The notes beneath the pieces are model-generated. The model saw nothing but the letters and a program-made list of their open reading frames with translations, did no database searches and had not been told where the DNA came from. A DNA stretch of 24,176 nt from Bacteroidetes bacterium UBA7368 (GTDB lineage Bacteria > Bacteroidota > Rhodothermia > Rhodothermales > UBA10348), in contig DKOG01000113.1 of NCBI GenBank assembly GCA_002469915.1, positions 1 to 24,176 of the forward strand. The letters are read 5' to 3'. The position numbers and the translations under genes are program-made. This document shows, in pieces, positions 8,062 through 17,214 of the stretch (position 1 is its first letter; every line of letters starts with the position of its first letter).

Positions 8062-10787
8062 GAGGTCACGGTTGAAGTATTTAGAAACTCTCGTAATACG
8101 AAGTGCAAAATGCCACCATTTCGGTAGTACTCGACTTCGACGGGTGTGTCTAGACGGCAGGCGGTATCGAATTCAATCACAGTACCATCCGCACGCGTCG
8201 CCGTGACCCGGATGGAGCTGAGTGCCTTTACGTCATTTGTTACGGGAATGGAGAAAGACTCCGTCCCGTCCAGCCCGAGTGTTTCAGCGGTTTCGCCTTC
8301 TGGGTACTGTAATGGAAGCACGCCCATACCGATTAGGTTAGAGCGATGGATGCGTTCGTAGCTCTCGGCGATAACGGCATTGACTCCCAGAAGCAGCGTT
8401 CCTTTGGCCGCCCAGTCGCGACTCGAACCCATACCATAATCTTTTCCGGCAAGTACGACGAGCGTTTGGCCAGATTTCTGATACAGCATGGAGGCGTCGT
8501 AAATAGACATGGTCTCGTCATTCGGGAAATAACGGGTAACACCACCTTCGATCCCAGGAACGAGGTGGTTTTTGATGCGGATGTTGGCAAACGTCCCTCG
8601 CATCATGACCTCGTGATTTCCTCTTCTGGACCCGAATGAATTGAAATCCAGATACGACACATCATTCTCCAGCAGGTAACTCGCTGCGGGTCCGTCCGGT
8701 GCAATGGCGCCGGCAGGCGAAATGTGATCGGTCGTTGTGGAATCACCCACTTTTACGAGCACACGGGCACCTTCAATAGAATTGATCCTAGGGGTTTCTG
8801 AAGTCAATTCCATGAAAAATGGAGGCTCCTGTACGTAGGTTGAAGCCGTACTCCACTCGTAAATGGATCCTTCAGGAATGCTGATGGCATTCCACATTTC
8901 GTTGGACTCTTCAATTCCATCATATTCCTTACGGAACATCTCAGGCTTAACACAGGAATTGACGAGGTCTCGAACTTCAGCTGTCTTAGGCCAGATATCT
9001 TTGAGATATACCTCATTTCCATCGGAGTCCGTACCGATGGCATCCTTCGAAAGGTCTAGATCAACCGTGCCAGCGAGCGCATAGGCTACTACCAAAGGTG
9101 GCGAGGCCAAGAAGTTGGCCTGAACCAATTGATGGATTCGACCTTCAAAGTTTCTGTTTCCAGACAACACGCCCGAAACGATTAGATCCCCTTCCTTGAC
9201 GGCATTGGCCGTGGCTTCGGGAAGCGGGCCTGAGTTTCCGATACACGTGGTGCAACCATACCCAACAAGATTGAAACCAATAGCGTTTAGATAGGGCCAC
9301 AATCCAGCTTCTTCTAAGTAGTCGGTAACCACTTTAGATCCTGGAGCAAGACTGGTCTTGACGTACGGGGCGACTTGGAGTCCTCGTTCGACAGCCTTTT
9401 TGGCCACCAGACCCGCACCAATCATGACAGATGGGTTGGAGGTATTCGTACAACTGGTGATGGCAGCAATGGCTACGTCACCATGATGCATGGTCAGGTC
9501 TTCACTAAATGAGCCTGTTTTTTCGATACGCTCTTCAGCAAGTCCAAATCCCTGCGGTCCAGCCGGGCGTTTCAGCGATGCGTGAAACTCCTTCTGCATG
9601 TCAGGCAGTTCGATCCGGTCCTGAGGGCGTTTAGGCCCAGAAAGACTGGGGACTATGGTAGAGAGATCCAATTCCAGCACATCCTTGAACTCAGGCTCTG
9701 GCGTCGAATCGGTTCTAAATAAGCCCTGAGCCTTGGTATAGTGGTCAACCATTTCAACCATTTCGGCGTCGCGGCCGGTACGGGATAAGAAATCAAGCGT
9801 TTCCTGGTCGATAGGGAAGAAGCCCATGGTCGCACCGTATTCAGGTGCCATATTGGCAATAGTCGCTCGATCAGGAATGGTCATGTTGCTCACGCCCGGT
9901 CCAAAGAACTCGACGAACTTACCAACAACGCCATAAGAGCGGAGTTTTTCGGTAACTGTCAAAACCAAGTCGGTAGCAGTGGCTCCTTCTGGCAGGTCTC
10001 CAGTTAGCCTGAAGCCGATGACTTCTGGCATGAGCATGTAGATAGGCTGTCCGAGCATTACGGCCTCGGCTTCAATACCACCTACGCCCCAACCGACGAC
10101 ACCTAGGCCGTCGATCATAGTCGTGTGACTATCAGTCCCGACTAATGAATCAGGGTAATAAACATCGAGTCCGTCGTCTGTCGGCTTGCTCCAAACGCCA
10201 CGTCCGAGATACTCTAGGTTGACCTGATGGCAGATGCCAGAACCCGGAGGCACCACTGAGAAATTGTCAAAAGCATGCTTGCCCCAGCGGAGGAATTCGT
10301 AGCGTTCGGCGTTGCGCTCAAATTCTCGTTTTTCGTTGGAGGCTAACGATCCATCACTTCCAAAAGCATCTACTTGAACAGAGTGATCAATAACCAAATG
10401 TACGGGCACACGCGGGTTGATTTCATTGGGGTCTCCACCCAATCGGGCCATCGCACTTCTCATCGCAGCCAAATCTACAACAGCTGGTACGCCGGTAAAG
10501 TCTTGCAACAATACGCGTGCCGGCATGAAGGGAATTTCAACTTGTGCCGGTGAAGCAGGATTATAATTGGCCAGTTTCTCTACGTCGCTTTTTTCGACCA
10601 AGAAGCCATCGCAATTTCGAAGGGCACATTCGAGGAGTACTTTGACGGAAAAAGGTAACCTATCAATGCCTTCGTATCCTTGATCTCTAAGAGCATTGAG
10701 CGAATACAAATAACCGGTGCCGGAGCCGGTATCAAATGTCTGGCGAGTGCCGAAAAGATCTTTATTGGTGTCTGGAGCGTTGCTCAT
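8058..10787 (-). CDS. acnA: Aconitate hydratase (AcnA type)
   Basis: 909 residues from the ATG at 10787 ([13 protein letters not shown]). An in-frame extension to 10841 adds nothing typical of the family. The enzyme interconverts citrate and isocitrate in the TCA cycle, in the cytoplasm. The [4Fe-4S] ligands are Cys446 in TSCTNTS, and Cys512 and Cys515 in [14 protein letters not shown]. Substrate-binding segments DHSVQVD (134-140), [13 protein letters not shown] and, near the C terminus, [11 protein letters not shown] are intact. Its length matches AcnA/IRP1-type enzymes (about 890-910) rather than AcnB. The stop codon overlaps the start of the downstream M1 peptidase. The upstream region is a long non-coding stretch in which I see no convincing promoter. 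Confidence 0.96.
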   Translation of the reverse strand: MSNAPDTNKDLFGTRQTFDTGSGTGYLYSLNALRDQGYEGIDRLPFSVKVLLECALRNCDGFLVEKSDVEKLANYNPASPAQVEIPFMPARVLLQDFTGVPAVVDLAAMRSAMARLGGDPNEINPRVPVHLVIDHSVQVDAFGSDGSLASNEKREFERNAERYEFLRWGKHAFDNFSVVPPGSGICHQVNLEYLGRGVWSKPTDDGLDVYYPDSLVGTDSHTTMIDGLGVVGWGVGGIEAEAVMLGQPIYMLMPEVIGFRLTGDLPEGATATDLVLTVTEKLRSYGVVGKFVEFFGPGVSNMTIPDRATIANMAPEYGATMGFFPIDQETLDFLSRTGRDAEMVEMVDHYTKAQGLFRTDSTPEPEFKDVLELDLSTIVPSLSGPKRPQDRIELPDMQKEFHASLKRPAGPQGFGLAEERIEKTGSFSEDLTMHHGDVAIAAITSCTNTSNPSVMIGAGLVAKKAVERGLQVAPYVKTSLAPGSKVVTDYLEEAGLWPYLNAIGFNLVGYGCTTCIGNSGPLPEATANAVKEGDLIVSGVLSGNRNFEGRIHQLVQANFLASPPLVVAYALAGTVDLDLSKDAIGTDSDGNEVYLKDIWPKTAEVRDLVNSCVKPEMFRKEYDGIEESNEMWNAISIPEGSIYEWSTASTYVQEPPFFMELTSETPRINSIEGARVLVKVGDSTTTDHISPAGAIAPDGPAASYLLENDVSYLDFNSFGSRRGNHEVMMRGTFANIRIKNHLVPGIEGGVTRYFPNDETMSIYDASMLYQKSGQTLVVLAGKDYGMGSSRDWAAKGTLLLGVNAVIAESYERIHRSNLIGMGVLPLQYPEGETAETLGLDGTESFSIPVTNDVKALSSIRVTATRADGTVIEFDTACRLDTPVEVEYYRNGGILHFVLREFLNTSTVTS

Positions 10788-11162
10788 GACGATTCTGGTT
10801 GGGCCTCGTAAGGCCGGTTGGAGGAGCCTGAAAGATACCAAATTCGATAGAGTGTTGTCGGCTACTCATCGACCTTCCGAGGCTCTTGAAGGCTACTAGG
10901 AATGAAAATAGAATGAAGCGTTTCTGGAAAAATAGTAGCCGGTACTCCATCAAACGAAAAGACCATCCTATCTGAGCTCGAACTACTGAGACAACGCGCC
11001 TAAATCAATGGTATATGGGTTAGCGCTCTAGATGACATGTGTTTCGATGTATTGAACCCGTCCGGAAGCAAGAAGCCTTAAGAAATTATGATCCACTCTC
11101 GGAAAGATTCCACTTTTACTGGGATCTAACCGGAGTTTTGTGTATCTAGTTGGCTTCTATTT

Positions 11163-11178
11163 AAGACAAATTTGTCTT
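11163..11178. promoter_or_regulatory. Perfect 16-bp palindrome, probable repressor operator
   Basis: AAGACAAATTTGTCTT is fully self-complementary and has no loop, so it suits a dimeric DNA-binding protein rather than an RNA hairpin terminator. It ends 11 nt before an AGGAGG ribosome-binding site (11190-11195). Which regulator binds is unknown; no regulator gene is adjacent. Confidence 0.5.
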
Positions 11179-11201
11179 GAATAGGTTCTAGGAGGAATTC
11201 A

Positions 11202-11288
11202 ATGAGCAGAAGTCCCGCCAAGACTTTCGATGAAAACCTCATTTTATACCGCCACACTTTTAAGGATACCGTTATTCGATCACTCTGA
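11202..11288 (+). CDS. Possible 28-residue small protein or leader peptide
   Basis: ATG at 11202 preceded by a perfect AGGAGG with a 6-nt spacer, the strongest Shine-Dalgarno in the window; most genes here have none. The product is MSRSPAKTFDENLILYRHTF followed by eight residues and TGA. It has no hydrophobic span or recognisable motif. It lies 30 nt before the frameshifted membrane acyltransferase. It may be a leader peptide, a small protein, or the surviving start of a decayed gene. Confidence 0.35.
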   Translation: MSRSPAKTFDENLILYRHTFKDTVIRSL

Positions 11289-11318
11289 CGGGTCTAAATA
11301 TACACGCTCATAATATCA

Positions 11319-12499
11319 ATGAAAATTAAAACCAAACGAAAAGAGTCAATCGATATTTTGAGAGGATGTGTAATGGTAATAATGGCTTTAGACCATGTTA
11401 GAGACTATTTTTATTACGGCGCATTTTTTAATTTCCAACCAATTTGGAGACCACAACGCCTATACTGTTTTTTACTAGATTCATTACCCATTATTGCGCC
11501 CCAGTATTTGTATTCTTAGCAGGCACATCAGCGTTTCTGTATGGATCCAGAAAAACAAAACCGGAATTGTTTAAATTCCTTTTTTCACGAGGTATTTGGC
11601 TAATATTCCTCGAAATCGTGGTTAATAATTTCATTTGGACATTTGACTTTAGTTTCAGTTTTCAAATATTTCAGGTTATTTGGGCTATTGGATTGAGTAT
11701 GGTCAGCCTTTCTTTTTTAATTTTTCTCCCGAAGAAAGTGCTCCTTGCTACAGGTGTCATTCTTGTTGCTGGACACAATCTGTTGGATGGAATCGTTACA
11801 GAAGGCCAAAGCCTGCAAAGTATAATTTGGTATTTGCTGCATCAAGAGCAATTTTTGGTTATTAATCCAAATCAATTAGTTTTACTTAAGTACCCCGTTA
11901 TTCCATGGATAGGTATTATGGTACTCGGCTATTTATTTGGTACGTTTTATCAAAGAGACTATGCTGTAAACAAACGGAAAAAGTGGCTTTTACACCTAGG
12001 TCTTGGGGCACTGGCCGTATTTTTTGTTCTAAGAGGGTTGAATTTTTACGGCGACCTAACACCTTGGAGTGTCCAGGATACGTTAACAAAAAGCATTTTA
12101 TCGTTCTTTGATATCGCTAAATATCCACCCTCATTGCTGTTCACCTGTATAACCTTAGGACCAGCATTACTATTTTTACGGACAATTGAATCAACCAAAA
12201 ATAGAGTAACAGACTTCTTTCTGGTATTTGGACGCGTACCCTTGTTTTATTACTTCATGCACGTTCTTGTAATTCACTTATTGGCTATCGGAGGAATTGT
12301 GATTTATGGAGACAGCTGGCACAATATGATCTTAACCGCCGATGTATTTTTGAATAAGAAACTCATAAACTATGGTTACTCACTTCAAATAGTATATTTG
12401 TTGTGGATAGGTGTTGTGTTATTTCTGTCCCCTTTTAGTAAAAGATATATGATTTATAAGGCAAATAATAAAGACAAATGGTGGTTAAGCTATCTATAG
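11319..12499 (+). pseudogene. DUF1624 / heparan-glucosaminide acetyltransferase-like membrane protein, frameshifted
   Basis: Two overlapping frames together encode one protein of about 393 residues. The first (11319 onward) gives [20 protein letters not shown], the hallmark N terminus of this polytopic acyltransferase-like family. The reading then moves by one base near 11424-11436, after a T6 run and FFNF. It continues as [16 protein letters not shown], then [16 protein letters not shown] and about ten membrane spans to the TAG-ended C terminus at 12499. Inserting one base restores the whole protein, so this is either a recent mutation or an indel error. The gene is visibly more AT-rich than its neighbours and looks horizontally acquired. 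The family is thought to transfer acyl groups to sugars at the membrane; the substrate is unknown. Confidence 0.8.
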
Positions 12500-12642
12500 C
12501 GAATGAAACAGAAAGTATGCCTACTGTATTGGAGGGCTTTAGCAAATGGAGGTTCTGGCTCTCGATAGGAAACACGGATGGGTATTGGTGTATTCAACCC
12601 TCGGATTTCAACCGGCCCTTCCATCTCATTTGTATCAATCGG

Positions 12643-13590
12643 ATGTTTGATTTGAACAATTTTGCCGTCAGAATCGGTTTTGCGTCATCGTTGTGTGGAA
12701 TAGTCCTTCTACTCGGAGGTTGTTCTTCCGAAAACGTGGAATCCCCGGTGCAAAAGCTAAAATTGGCCGAATGGGAAGCGCCTGAACCGGTCGTTGTTGA
12801 ATTATTTGCTCCTGGCGTGGTCAATTCTACTTGGCCTGAATTTGGCATTTCTTTTACTGCCTCAGGAGATACGGCATATTTTGATAGAACTATAAAAGAT
12901 CGTTCTCAACTGGCTATTATGCGGACGGTCCGGCTAGATGGGGTTTGGCAGAATCCTGAAGTTGCACCTTTTTCTGGGCACTTCTTTGACGTAGACCCCT
13001 TCGTTGTTCCAGGCAAAGGCAGTGGCGTTTTCTTCAGTTCCCGGCAGATTGATCCAGACCGCGGAGGCGTGTATTCATTTGACCACTGGTTCTGGAGTGG
13101 ACAAGGAGAACCTATCCGGTTACCCCGACCGCTGAGCAGTGATGGCAATGAGTATTTCTTAACGGCAACTTTGGACGGGACATTGTTTTTTTCCTCAGAT
13201 CGTAGTTCAGCGTCTGACATTTATATCTCCCGGATCATAGATGGGATGAGAGTAGACCCGGAAATCGTGACCATTCCAAACACTGAATCGCCAGGTAATC
13301 CGCTCGTAACTCCGGATGGGAAGACCCTTGTTTTCCAGAATGATCTGTTTGGAGCCAGTAAGATCGTCTTTTCTTGTCGAACAGATAGTGGCTGGTCTGA
13401 GCCCCTGCTCCTGCCGAGAGCAATCAATTCGGCCTACGTTGACTTTGCTCCGGCGATGCATCCTGATGGCACGTTCTTTTTTACGTCCGAGCGGCCGGGA
13501 ATGGTGACGGATGTAATTCCAGGGCAACGCCCCCCCGGAGATATTTACACGACTAATGTGAATGTGAATGACTTTTGCGGTACGCTCTAA
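12643..13590 (+). CDS. PD40/TolB-like beta-propeller lipoprotein
   Basis: 315 residues from ATG 12643, chosen because it starts a lipoprotein signal (hydrophobic 13-24, LLGGC with lipid-bearing Cys27). The frame is open upstream to a GTG at 12478, but that extension lacks protein-like features. The mature part contains WD40-like PD40 blades: PEFGISFTASGDTAYFDR, DGTLFFSSDRSSASDIYIS, TPDGKTLVFQND and HPDGTFFFTSERPG. The TSERPGxxDIYxT pattern is typical of PD40 proteins in Bacteroidota. It should be a membrane-anchored periplasmic or surface propeller with a binding or scaffold role. No enzyme motif is seen. Confidence 0.82.
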   Translation: MFDLNNFAVRIGFASSLCGIVLLLGGCSSENVESPVQKLKLAEWEAPEPVVVELFAPGVVNSTWPEFGISFTASGDTAYFDRTIKDRSQLAIMRTVRLDGVWQNPEVAPFSGHFFDVDPFVVPGKGSGVFFSSRQIDPDRGGVYSFDHWFWSGQGEPIRLPRPLSSDGNEYFLTATLDGTLFFSSDRSSASDIYISRIIDGMRVDPEIVTIPNTESPGNPLVTPDGKTLVFQNDLFGASKIVFSCRTDSGWSEPLLLPRAINSAYVDFAPAMHPDGTFFFTSERPGMVTDVIPGQRPPGDIYTTNVNVNDFCGTL

Positions 13591-13734
13591 ACTGAAAAAT
13601 GGCCCCGAGTACCCCCACAGATAGCGGTCCTTGTTTCGCGGCCGAGGTTCCTCGATACTTCTTGAAAGGACGTATTTTTAAGTTTGTTTTTTTGGCGCGT
13701 ACATTGATCCACTAAACAAACCGATCTGTACTCC

Positions 13735-15360
13735 ATGCTCCGATTAGTCTATCTCTTAGCACTGCTTCTGATAACCACTCCTGTTTTAGCTCAGGACTAT
13801 TCTGATTTTAAAGAAGGATCCGATGGAGAAGGGCCATTCGATCGATTGATTATTCGAGGCGCGACGATGATCGAAGGGTCTGGTGCGCCGCCAGTTGGTC
13901 CTGTTGATATTGTGATCGAAAATGATCGGATTGTTGAGATCCGAGGAGTCGGTAATCCAGGTTTGCCTATCGACCCTAATCGTCGTCCAGCGGTAGGAAC
14001 GCGGGAAATCGACGCCCATGGGATGTACGTGCTGCCGGGATTTGTGGACATGCACGGGCATCCACACACCATTGACTCTGGACAGGGCGTCCCACTCGAG
14101 TACGTATTGAAACTGTGGTTAGCGCACGGAATCACTACCTCCAGAGTCGTTGGTGCCAAAGGAGTGGACTGGATTCTTGAATTACAGAAACGCAGCGAAG
14201 AAAACACCATTACGGCTCCGCGAATCTACGCTTATCCGACATTTGGACAAGGGTTTGGCCGTCCGATTGTGACTCCAGAAGATGCGAGAGAGTGGGTCCA
14301 GTGGGTGAAAGAGAAAGGAGCAGATGGGGTCAAGCTATTTGGAGCTGCACCTGAAATTATGACAGCCACGCTCGATGAGGTGACCAAAGTGGGATTGCGG
14401 GCCACGGAGCATCATGCCCAGCTAGATGTGACGCGAATGAACGTCCTGAAGACGGCTAGTCTCGGACTGACATCCATGGAGCACTGGTATGGCTTACCAG
14501 AAGCACTTTTTGAGGACAAGGTGATTCAACGCTATCCGTTGGACTATAACTATGCTAACGAGGCTGACCGCTTTGGAGAGGCTGGGCGACTTTGGAAACA
14601 GGCTGCAGAGCCCTTTTCACCTCATTGGAATGCCGTAATGGACTCTCTACTGGCAATGGATTTCACCATCGATCCCACATTTATCGCTTATTTGGCTAGT
14701 CGAGATCTCATGCGTCAAAGCCGAAATGATTGGCACGCTATTTACACCATGCCTGCTCTTTGGGATTTCTATCGTCCTAGCCGGAATGCCCACGGCTCCT
14801 ATTGGTTCTATTGGACCACTGAAAATGAGATGGATTGGAAGGAAAATTTTAATCTCTGGTTTACGTTCATTAACGAATACAAAAACCGAGGAGGAAGGGT
14901 AACCTTGGGTTCTGATTCTGGCTACATTTACAATCTATACGGATTTGGTTACATCCAGGAAATGGAGAATATGCGAGAAGCAGGGTTTCACCCGCTTGAG
15001 GTTATTCGGAGTGCGACCATTATGGGAGCTGAAGGTCTAGGAGCCGACAGCGAAATCGGTACCATTCAGGTTGGTAAGAAAGCAGATTTGGTGATCGTGC
15101 CCGAAAACCCACTTGAAAATTTGAAGGTCCTTTATGGGACAGGTTGGATTCGTCTTAACGATGAAACGCGTGAAGTAGAGCGCGTTGGTGGCGTCAAATA
15201 CACCATCAAGAATGGGGTCATTTTCGATGCACGCGCGCTTTTGCAGGATGTGCGAGATATGGTTGAAGCGCAAAAAGCAGAGCGTGGAATGCCTGCCGGA
15301 CCGATGCCCATGACTATCGAGACAGTAGACGAATTGACCCCTGCTGGTCCAAAAAAATAA
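13735..15360 (+). CDS. Exported amidohydrolase family protein
   Basis: 541 residues with a Sec signal peptide (LVYLLALLLITTPVLAQ, cleavage after Ala19 or Gln20). It is a metal-dependent amidohydrolase of the imidazolonepropionase/prolidase-like subgroup. Metal ligands can be read as His107 and His109 in DMHGHPH, Lys200 in GADGVKLFG (the site that is carbamylated in binuclear members), His226 or His227 in TEHHAQ, His250 in SMEHWYG, and Asp394 in LGSDSGYI. The C-terminal GTIQVGKKADLVIV segment is standard. Exported relatives are often annotated as Xaa-Pro or imidazolone-type hydrolases; the true substrate cannot be decided. The neighbouring exported M1 peptidase supports a role in peptide catabolism. 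Confidence 0.92.
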   Translation: MLRLVYLLALLLITTPVLAQDYSDFKEGSDGEGPFDRLIIRGATMIEGSGAPPVGPVDIVIENDRIVEIRGVGNPGLPIDPNRRPAVGTREIDAHGMYVLPGFVDMHGHPHTIDSGQGVPLEYVLKLWLAHGITTSRVVGAKGVDWILELQKRSEENTITAPRIYAYPTFGQGFGRPIVTPEDAREWVQWVKEKGADGVKLFGAAPEIMTATLDEVTKVGLRATEHHAQLDVTRMNVLKTASLGLTSMEHWYGLPEALFEDKVIQRYPLDYNYANEADRFGEAGRLWKQAAEPFSPHWNAVMDSLLAMDFTIDPTFIAYLASRDLMRQSRNDWHAIYTMPALWDFYRPSRNAHGSYWFYWTTENEMDWKENFNLWFTFINEYKNRGGRVTLGSDSGYIYNLYGFGYIQEMENMREAGFHPLEVIRSATIMGAEGLGADSEIGTIQVGKKADLVIVPENPLENLKVLYGTGWIRLNDETREVERVGGVKYTIKNGVIFDARALLQDVRDMVEAQKAERGMPAGPMPMTIETVDELTPAGPKK

Positions 15361-15474
15361 CACCCTTTGTCTGGTCTGATCCGTAGTGCTAGCTTGGGAA
15401 ACAGTCTCTGGATATTTAATGGTGCCTAGAGAGAGAAATTCACTTTATCATTCTGAAAATAGTCGAGAATCGGT

Positions 15475-17124
15475 ATGCTTTTGAAGAAATGGATTTTATG
15501 TGCTGCAGCGTGTGTGGTCATCGCACCGTCGTCATTTGCTTTCCAACAGGAATACAATGACAGCTATCCCAAAAATCTCGGCATTGACGTGCTGGAATAT
15601 GTATTTGAAATTTCGGTATCGGATGACACAGATATTATCCGCGGACAGGCTACGGTTGATGCCCGATACGTGGAAGGAGGACAGTCGTCCTTTCGACTGG
15701 ATCTGATTCAGGCAAAAGAAGAGCTAGAAGGGAAGGGCATGTCCGTTCAGTCGGTAACGATGAACGGGGAGTCTTTGACATTCGAGCATACGGACGATCA
15801 GGTTTTTGTGGATCTGGGAATGGAAGTGCCAGCCGGAAAACGTATTCAGTTGACCTTCGCTTACGAAGGAAATCCTGCGGCGGGACTTAAGATTGGCCCA
15901 AATAAGTACGGAGATCGCGGTTTTTATAGCGATAACTGGCCTTCCCGGGTTCGGAATTGGCTTCCAACGGTAGATCATCCCTACGACAAAGCCATGACGG
16001 AGATGATTATCACGGCACCCGCTAAATACCAGGTTGCATCGAACGGTAACATTGCGGAAGTCTCCGATATGGGTGAAGGTATGAGACGAACGCACTACAC
16101 AAATCCCGTCCCAACAGCCACTTGGCTGTATTTCATGGGTGTTGCCCAGATGGCGGTTCAGCAGGTGGATACCTATGGCGACGTACCTATTGAAACTTGG
16201 GTGTATTGGCAAGATCGCGATGCAGGATTTTATGATTTTGCAGTCCCTTCCAAGGACGTACTTGCTTTCTACAGTGACTTGGTTGGGCCGTATGTCAACA
16301 AGCGTTTAGCCAACATTGTCTCCACAGGCACGCCGGGAGGGGGAATGGAGGCTGCCTCCACGCCAGCTTATGCACCTAGCTCCGTGACGGGTACGCGTTC
16401 CAGGCGCTGGCAGCATGTGATTATCCACGAAATTGCCCACCAGTGGTTTGGTAATGCTGTAACACAACATCATTGGAATGATGTTTGGCTCAGCGAAGGA
16501 TTTGCTACCTATTACACACTCCTCTTTAGGGAGCACCAATATGGGCATGACAACTTTATTGATGGGCTGAAGGACTCTCGGCAGCGCATTATCGACTTTT
16601 ACAAAGAGAACTACGATTTCCAATTGGTACGTCCCTTCATCGACGATCTCAACAATGTATCAGGCGCAATGATGTACCAGAAAGGGGCATGGACGCTTCA
16701 CATGTTGCGGGAAAAACTCGGACATGACGTGTACAACACGGGTATCAAGACATATTACGCCGAGTACATGAATAAAAATGCGCAAACCGCTGACTTGCGC
16801 CGCCATTTGGAGGAAGCATCTGGAATGAATCTGGAAGGGTATTTCAATCAGTGGTTATTTCAAGGAGGCATTCCCCACTTAGAAATTAACTGGTCTCAAA
16901 AAAGGGATGGATTTGAAATTCATGTCGAGCAAACTCAGGATACCTATCGTTTTGACCTGAGTGTTGAGGTCGAATTGGTGTACGAAGACGGATCCGTGGA
17001 AATGGAGACGATTCAGGTAGGCGAGATGGGTCATTTCGCTGGTCAAAATGATTCGAAACTCGTTGATGTCGTAATTGACCCGCACACCCGGGTACTAGCT
17101 AGCTGGAATGTGAGTAATAAATAG
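15475..17124 (+). CDS. Exported M1 family aminopeptidase (second copy)
   Basis: 549 residues with a signal peptide (WILCAAACVVIAPSSFAFQ). The zinc site is HEIAH at residues 318-322 followed by QWFGN, with the third ligand Glu341 in LSEGFATYY. The substrate-recognition motif GGGMEAAS (288-295) matches the M1 GxMEN position. It differs strongly from the M1 protein at 6370-8061, so these are ancient paralogues rather than a recent duplication. It follows the amidohydrolase by 114 nt and ends 35 nt before a strong terminator. It would act on peptide N termini outside the cytoplasm. Confidence 0.94.
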   Translation: MLLKKWILCAAACVVIAPSSFAFQQEYNDSYPKNLGIDVLEYVFEISVSDDTDIIRGQATVDARYVEGGQSSFRLDLIQAKEELEGKGMSVQSVTMNGESLTFEHTDDQVFVDLGMEVPAGKRIQLTFAYEGNPAAGLKIGPNKYGDRGFYSDNWPSRVRNWLPTVDHPYDKAMTEMIITAPAKYQVASNGNIAEVSDMGEGMRRTHYTNPVPTATWLYFMGVAQMAVQQVDTYGDVPIETWVYWQDRDAGFYDFAVPSKDVLAFYSDLVGPYVNKRLANIVSTGTPGGGMEAASTPAYAPSSVTGTRSRRWQHVIIHEIAHQWFGNAVTQHHWNDVWLSEGFATYYTLLFREHQYGHDNFIDGLKDSRQRIIDFYKENYDFQLVRPFIDDLNNVSGAMMYQKGAWTLHMLREKLGHDVYNTGIKTYYAEYMNKNAQTADLRRHLEEASGMNLEGYFNQWLFQGGIPHLEINWSQKRDGFEIHVEQTQDTYRFDLSVEVELVYEDGSVEMETIQVGEMGHFAGQNDSKLVDVVIDPHTRVLASWNVSNK

Positions 17125-17159
17125 CGTCTCAGCAGTATTCTGGATGTTTTGAGGTAATA

Positions 17160-17195
17160 AAAGAGGGCTGGCTGCAAGTGCAGCCAGCCCTCTTT
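17160..17195. terminator. Strong bidirectional intrinsic terminator
   Basis: Perfect 16-bp stem (17160-17175 / 17180-17195) with loop AAGT. The GC-rich core GAGGGCTGGCTGC is flanked by A residues on the left and TTT on the right. It lies between two convergent genes (M1 peptidase and apbE) and can serve both strands. Confidence 0.9.
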
Positions 17196-17214
17196 GCCGA
17201 AACGGATGAAACGT

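Larger units (their letters stand above)
10788..11318. other. Long non-coding stretch between aconitase and the AT-rich gene
   Basis: About 530 nt without a recognisable gene except the 28-codon ORF listed separately. It contains an 8-bp inverted repeat GGCTACTA (10891-10898) / TAGTAGCC (10933-10940), and the perfect palindrome at 11163-11178. Base composition becomes more AT-rich towards the right. I see no tRNA, CRISPR or transposon end. Confidence 0.6.

Noticed and set aside
12478..12642. N-terminal extension of the PD40 lipoprotein
   Set aside because: It overlaps the preceding gene and would bury the lipoprotein signal peptide.
13797..14210. 137-residue antisense ORF inside the amidohydrolase
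   Set aside because: Mirror frame of a strongly coding gene. No motif, start context or terminator supports it.
15394..15422. Promoter TTGGGA-N17-TAATGG before the second M1 peptidase
   Set aside because: Only a few positions match consensus, so it is indistinguishable from chance.
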